A stretch of 64,000 nucleotides of DNA from NCBI RefSeq assembly GCF_023195535.1, contig NZ_JALPNF010000002.1, forward strand, positions 186,001 through 250,000. The letters are read 5' to 3'. Under the pieces are notes generated by a model. The model worked only from the letters and a program-made list of their open reading frames with translations. It searched no databases and was not told the DNA's origin. Positions 61,811 to 64,000 of the stretch are shown here, one piece after another. The position numbers were made by a program, and so were the translations under genes. How positions within the stretch are numbered: the stretch's first letter is position 1; each line of letters begins with the position of its first letter. Source of the DNA: Sphingomonas faeni. Lineage in GTDB: Bacteria; Pseudomonadota; Alphaproteobacteria; Sphingomonadales; Sphingomonadaceae.

Positions 61811-61865
61811 CTGCGGAAAATTACGGGTCATTCACCGTCCTGCGGAAAATAGCCTGCGGAAATAG
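61811..61865 (+). repeat. Three direct repeats CTGCGGAAA(A)T
   Basis: CTGCGGAAAAT at 61811-61821, CTGCGGAAAATAG at 61840-61852 and CTGCGGAAATAG at 61854-61865. They lie in the 272-base gap between the divergent lactate dehydrogenase and NTF2-like genes, 73 bases or more before the latter. Iterated short repeats in such a place suggest binding of a regulator. One flank reads CCGTAATTTTCC on the minus strand, similar to the FixJ-like box. Confidence 0.5.
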
Positions 61866-61937
61866 ATCGTGTTTTCAGCGGTATCGAGGAACGTTTTAAA
61901 GCGCCTGACGCTCCTTCCCCGACAGAGGAGACGAACG

Positions 61938-62303
61938 ATGGACGACACGCGAGTTTGGAATTTCGAGGAAAGCCTGTGGACCGGCGATGCCGCGCAGTAT
62001 CACGCATTGATCGACGACGAATGCGTGATGGTACTGCCCGAACATCCTTTCATCCTGACCGGCGCTCAGGCGATCGAAACGGTGGCCGATACGCCGCGGT
62101 GGACGACCGTCACGTTCACCGAAAAACAGATCATGCGCCCGCAGGAGGGCCTCATCGCCATCGCCTACAAGGCCCAGGCCGAACGCGAAAACGCTGACGG
62201 CTATACCGCGTATTGCACGACGACGATGCGTCGCCTGGAGCACGAGGAGTGGCGGGTGGTCCAGCACCAGCAGACCCCTGCCCTGACCACTCCAGCCGTA
62301 TAA
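61938..62303 (+). CDS. NTF2-like/SnoaL-type protein (DUF4440-like)
   Basis: 121 residues from the ATG at 61938, after GGAGA. NTF2-like cone fold: FEESLWTGDAAQYHALIDDECVMVLPEHPFILTGAQAIETV, then a beta-rich half (TVTFTEKQIMRPQEGLIAIAYKAQAERENADGYTAYCTTTMRR) ending EEWRVVQHQQTP. No catalytic residues are evident. Such proteins may be small isomerases or binding proteins. Divergent from the lactate dehydrogenase across the CTGCGGAAA repeats. Confidence 0.75.
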   Translation: MDDTRVWNFEESLWTGDAAQYHALIDDECVMVLPEHPFILTGAQAIETVADTPRWTTVTFTEKQIMRPQEGLIAIAYKAQAERENADGYTAYCTTTMRRLEHEEWRVVQHQQTPALTTPAV

Positions 62304-62455
62304 AAGTTGCCGCCTAGTACAGGCGCTCTAAAGGCGGACCGATCACGAAGGGCACGCCCGTGTCGCCCTTCGTGATCATCGCAGCGGACCGCGTCGCATG
62401 CCGCTCAACGCCACTTTGGCGGCCGTCCGCGCCAATAACGAATCGAGTAGAGTGC

Positions 62456-62806
62456 ATGCCCCACGCCAGCAATATCGTCCATTGCGACGGTCCCGATAGT
62501 CCCTACGCGCTCGACACGATCCCGATCCGGCCACGGAACGGCGAGCTCGATGCCGTATGCCCCGTGTGCAGAGGGCGTGGGCAATGGAATACGGAAATCG
62601 ATCTCGTCAGCTTTCGCTGCAAGCGCATTACATGCGCCGAATGCCATGGCGCAGGCTGGGTGGAGACGGGCAGCGACCCTGTCGTGCTCCCGGACATCGT
62701 GATGAGCGAGGACGGCCACCCGCAATGGACTGTCCGCTACCAGGCCAGTAGTGGGAGCGACGCCATCGACCCCGCCAAACCGGGGCTCGCCGATCACGGG
62801 GATTAA
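62456..62806 (+). CDS. Zinc-ribbon (DnaJ-type Cys-rich) hypothetical protein
   Basis: 116 residues from the ATG at 62456. Two DnaJ-like zinc halves, CPVCRGRGQW and CAECHGAGW, about 26 residues apart, would bind one Zn2+. The rest is Asp/Pro-rich. Seen in sphingomonads as a conserved unannotated protein. Function unknown. The 244 bases after it (62807-63050) hold no gene. Confidence 0.7.
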   Translation: MPHASNIVHCDGPDSPYALDTIPIRPRNGELDAVCPVCRGRGQWNTEIDLVSFRCKRITCAECHGAGWVETGSDPVVLPDIVMSEDGHPQWTVRYQASSGSDAIDPAKPGLADHGD

Positions 62807-63050
62807 GACGCGATACCATTACTCGGGTTCACGCAACCGTGAAGCGGGGGCGGTGACAGTCACGTTTTTTGCGTGTTGCAATGCAGCATATCATTTCTTG
62901 TTTATAGAGCAGCTTCCGGGTATTCCGCTACGGATTGACTAACATTTGGTCGGGACGAAACCCGCTTTATGGTCGTCGACAGGAACCCATCTGACTCGAA
63001 ATCGTTTCGGAAGGGACAGCCGCACCGGCTGATACATGAGAGAGTGACTT

Positions 63051-63308
63051 ATGATTAAAACTTGGATTCTCGGCGTTTCGGCCGTTGCAATGACGGCTCT
63101 TCCGGTTGCAGCAAGCGCAGCGCCTGCCGCTCAGTCGCTTTCGGTTGCATCGTCGGTTCGTACCGGCACTGCCACCACGAAGTCGAGCAAGCTTGCCGGT
63201 CTTCAGGATTCGACCATCGTTCCGCTGATCATCGGCGCTGGCGTCATCGCCGGTGTTGCATATCTGATCATCGATCACGAAGACGACAACGATTCCGACA
63301 GCAACTAA
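63051..63308 (+). CDS. Small exported or membrane protein, 85 aa
   Basis: A signal peptide (TWILGVSAVAMTALPVAASA), a Ser/Thr-rich spacer and a C-terminal hydrophobic segment (TIVPLIIGAGVIAGVAYLIID) with an acidic end (HEDDNDSDSN). GAGAGTG precedes the ATG at 63051. This layout is common in short sphingomonad proteins of unknown role. Followed directly by a strong terminator, so it is a single-gene transcript. Confidence 0.7.
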   Translation: MIKTWILGVSAVAMTALPVAASAAPAAQSLSVASSVRTGTATTKSSKLAGLQDSTIVPLIIGAGVIAGVAYLIIDHEDDNDSDSN

Positions 63309-63311
63309 GAG

Positions 63312-63342
63312 AATGGGCCGGTAATTCCGGCCCATTTTTTAT
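63312..63342 (+). terminator. Intrinsic terminator
   Basis: AATGGGCCGG TAATT CCGGCCCATT forms a perfect 10-bp stem (63313-63337 region) followed by a T-run (TTTTT). It lies four bases after the small exported protein and fits a factor-independent terminator. Confidence 0.88.
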
Positions 63343-63373
63343 CCCGGCCCGGATCGACCCCGGACCGACGATG

Positions 63374-64000
63374 CTAAGACTTCAGCGCTTCGCCGATCGC
63401 CGATACCGCACCGGATCTTTCCAGCGTCGCCAAATGTGCGATCACCGTACCGCGCAAGCTGGGATCGGGTCGGAAAGACATCAGCCCCGAAAGCGCATCG
63501 ACGCGATCCTGCGTCGTATCCGCACCACGGGCCGCGTTACAGAGCCGATCGCTGATCGGATCCTCGATCGTAAACGCCTCCCCAGAATCCGTCATACCCG
63601 ATTGCCACCGCATCCAGGCGGCAACGGCCAGCGCCAATGCGTCCGCCGGCAGCCCGGCTGCGCGACGGTCCGCGATCGGCGCCAACAGCCTCTGCGGCAA
63701 CTTCTGCGAACCATCCATCGCGATCTGGCGCGTGCGATGCTGTAGCGCGGGGTTGGCGAAGCGCGCCATCAACGCCGCCCGGTATTGCGTGATGTCGAGC
63801 GCGGCGGGGGGATCGAGCGTCGTCGCGCTCTCGTCCCACAGCGTTTCGACAAAGGCGCGTGCCTGAGGCTGCGCAACGACCTCGTGAACGAAGTCAAATC
63901 CGGCAAGTCCGCCCAGGTACGCGATCGCCGAATGCGCGCCGTTGAGCAGCCGCAGCTTCGCATCCTCCCACGGCGCCACCGCGTCGGTCAGTTGGACGCC
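63374..64000 (-). CDS. Mannitol dehydrogenase family protein (fructuronate reductase-like), 5' part cut by window
   Basis: 209 residues of the C-terminal half are visible, reading to the window edge. GVQLTDAVAPWEDAKLRLLNGAHSAIAYLGGLAG carries the family's catalytic Lys-x4-Asn-x2-His type motif (KLRLLNGAHS). The segment RTRQIAMDGSQKLPQRLLAP is another family hallmark. Members reduce fructuronate (UxuB) or oxidise mannitol/arabinitol with NAD(P). Which one cannot be told without the N-terminus. Converges with the small exported protein. Confidence 0.85.
   Translation of the reverse strand, partial: GVQLTDAVAPWEDAKLRLLNGAHSAIAYLGGLAGFDFVHEVVAQPQARAFVETLWDESATTLDPPAALDITQYRAALMARFANPALQHRTRQIAMDGSQKLPQRLLAPIADRRAAGLPADALALAVAAWMRWQSGMTDSGEAFTIEDPISDRLCNAARGADTTQDRVDALSGLMSFRPDPSLRGTVIAHLATLERSGAVSAIGEALKS

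Overview
The window looks like chromosome of a high-GC alphaproteobacterium of the Sphingomonadales, most likely Sphingomonas or a close relative. This is inferred from protein character, the rpsM-rpsK-rpoA-rplQ and mreBCD-mrdA-rodA gene orders, and many short palindromic intergenic repeats of the kind seen in sphingomonads. No species can be named from the sequence alone. Coding density is high, and many adjacent genes overlap by four bases.

Layout. 1-1.6 kb: a DUF1989 protein (cut by the window edge), a YqcI/YcgG (GntA-like) haem N-oxygenase candidate and a small conserved protein. 1.6-8.4 kb: a catabolic operon (two SDRs, an ACAD10/11-type kinase, a zinc alcohol dehydrogenase, an acyl-CoA dehydrogenase) facing a tandem-TetR regulator. 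9-15.8 kb: a second catabolic set (MFS transporter, two glutathione transferases, SDR, acyl-CoA ligase, thioesterase). 15.9-18.6 kb: an EF-hand protein and an OmpR/histidine-kinase pair. 18.7-30.1 kb: MHS transporter, M3 peptidase, Crp regulator, FKBP, rpsU, cysS, a DUF969/DUF979 transporter with a subclass B3 metallo-beta-lactamase, and guaA. 30.3-33 kb: the end of the ribosomal-protein operon. 33.1-36 kb: a small membrane protein, a DUF4160/DUF2442 pair and mutL. 36.1-42 kb: the rod-shape operon. tRNA-Lys(CTT) lies at 42.1 kb and is followed by an accessory-looking stretch (42.2-47.4 kb) of small hypothetical genes and one 5'-truncated gene. 47.5-50 kb: a secreted esterase and an amidohydrolase. 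The window ends inside a mannitol-dehydrogenase-family gene.

The most interesting part is 50.1-61.7 kb. A FixL-type haem-PAS kinase and FixJ regulator sit among a universal stress protein, a three-BON-domain protein, a VIT1/CCC1-family protein, a pseudo-receiver, phosphoketolase plus acetate kinase, an NAD(P)H:quinone-type flavoprotein, a second rpsU and an L-lactate/2-hydroxyacid dehydrogenase. Three copies of a motif, TGCGTA(G/A)TTCCCGA, lie upstream of three of these genes, each pointing toward its gene. The motif resembles FixJ binding sites known from rhizobia. I infer a local, oxygen-controlled regulon for fermentative energy conservation (phosphoketolase to acetyl phosphate to acetate plus ATP, with NADH disposal).

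A second theme is palindromic repeats entering genes. One is inserted in frame in the acyl-CoA ligase and one lies in the mutL linker. One supplies the stop codon of the ligase. A repeat pair supplies the Shine-Dalgarno and the first codons of the beta-lactamase.
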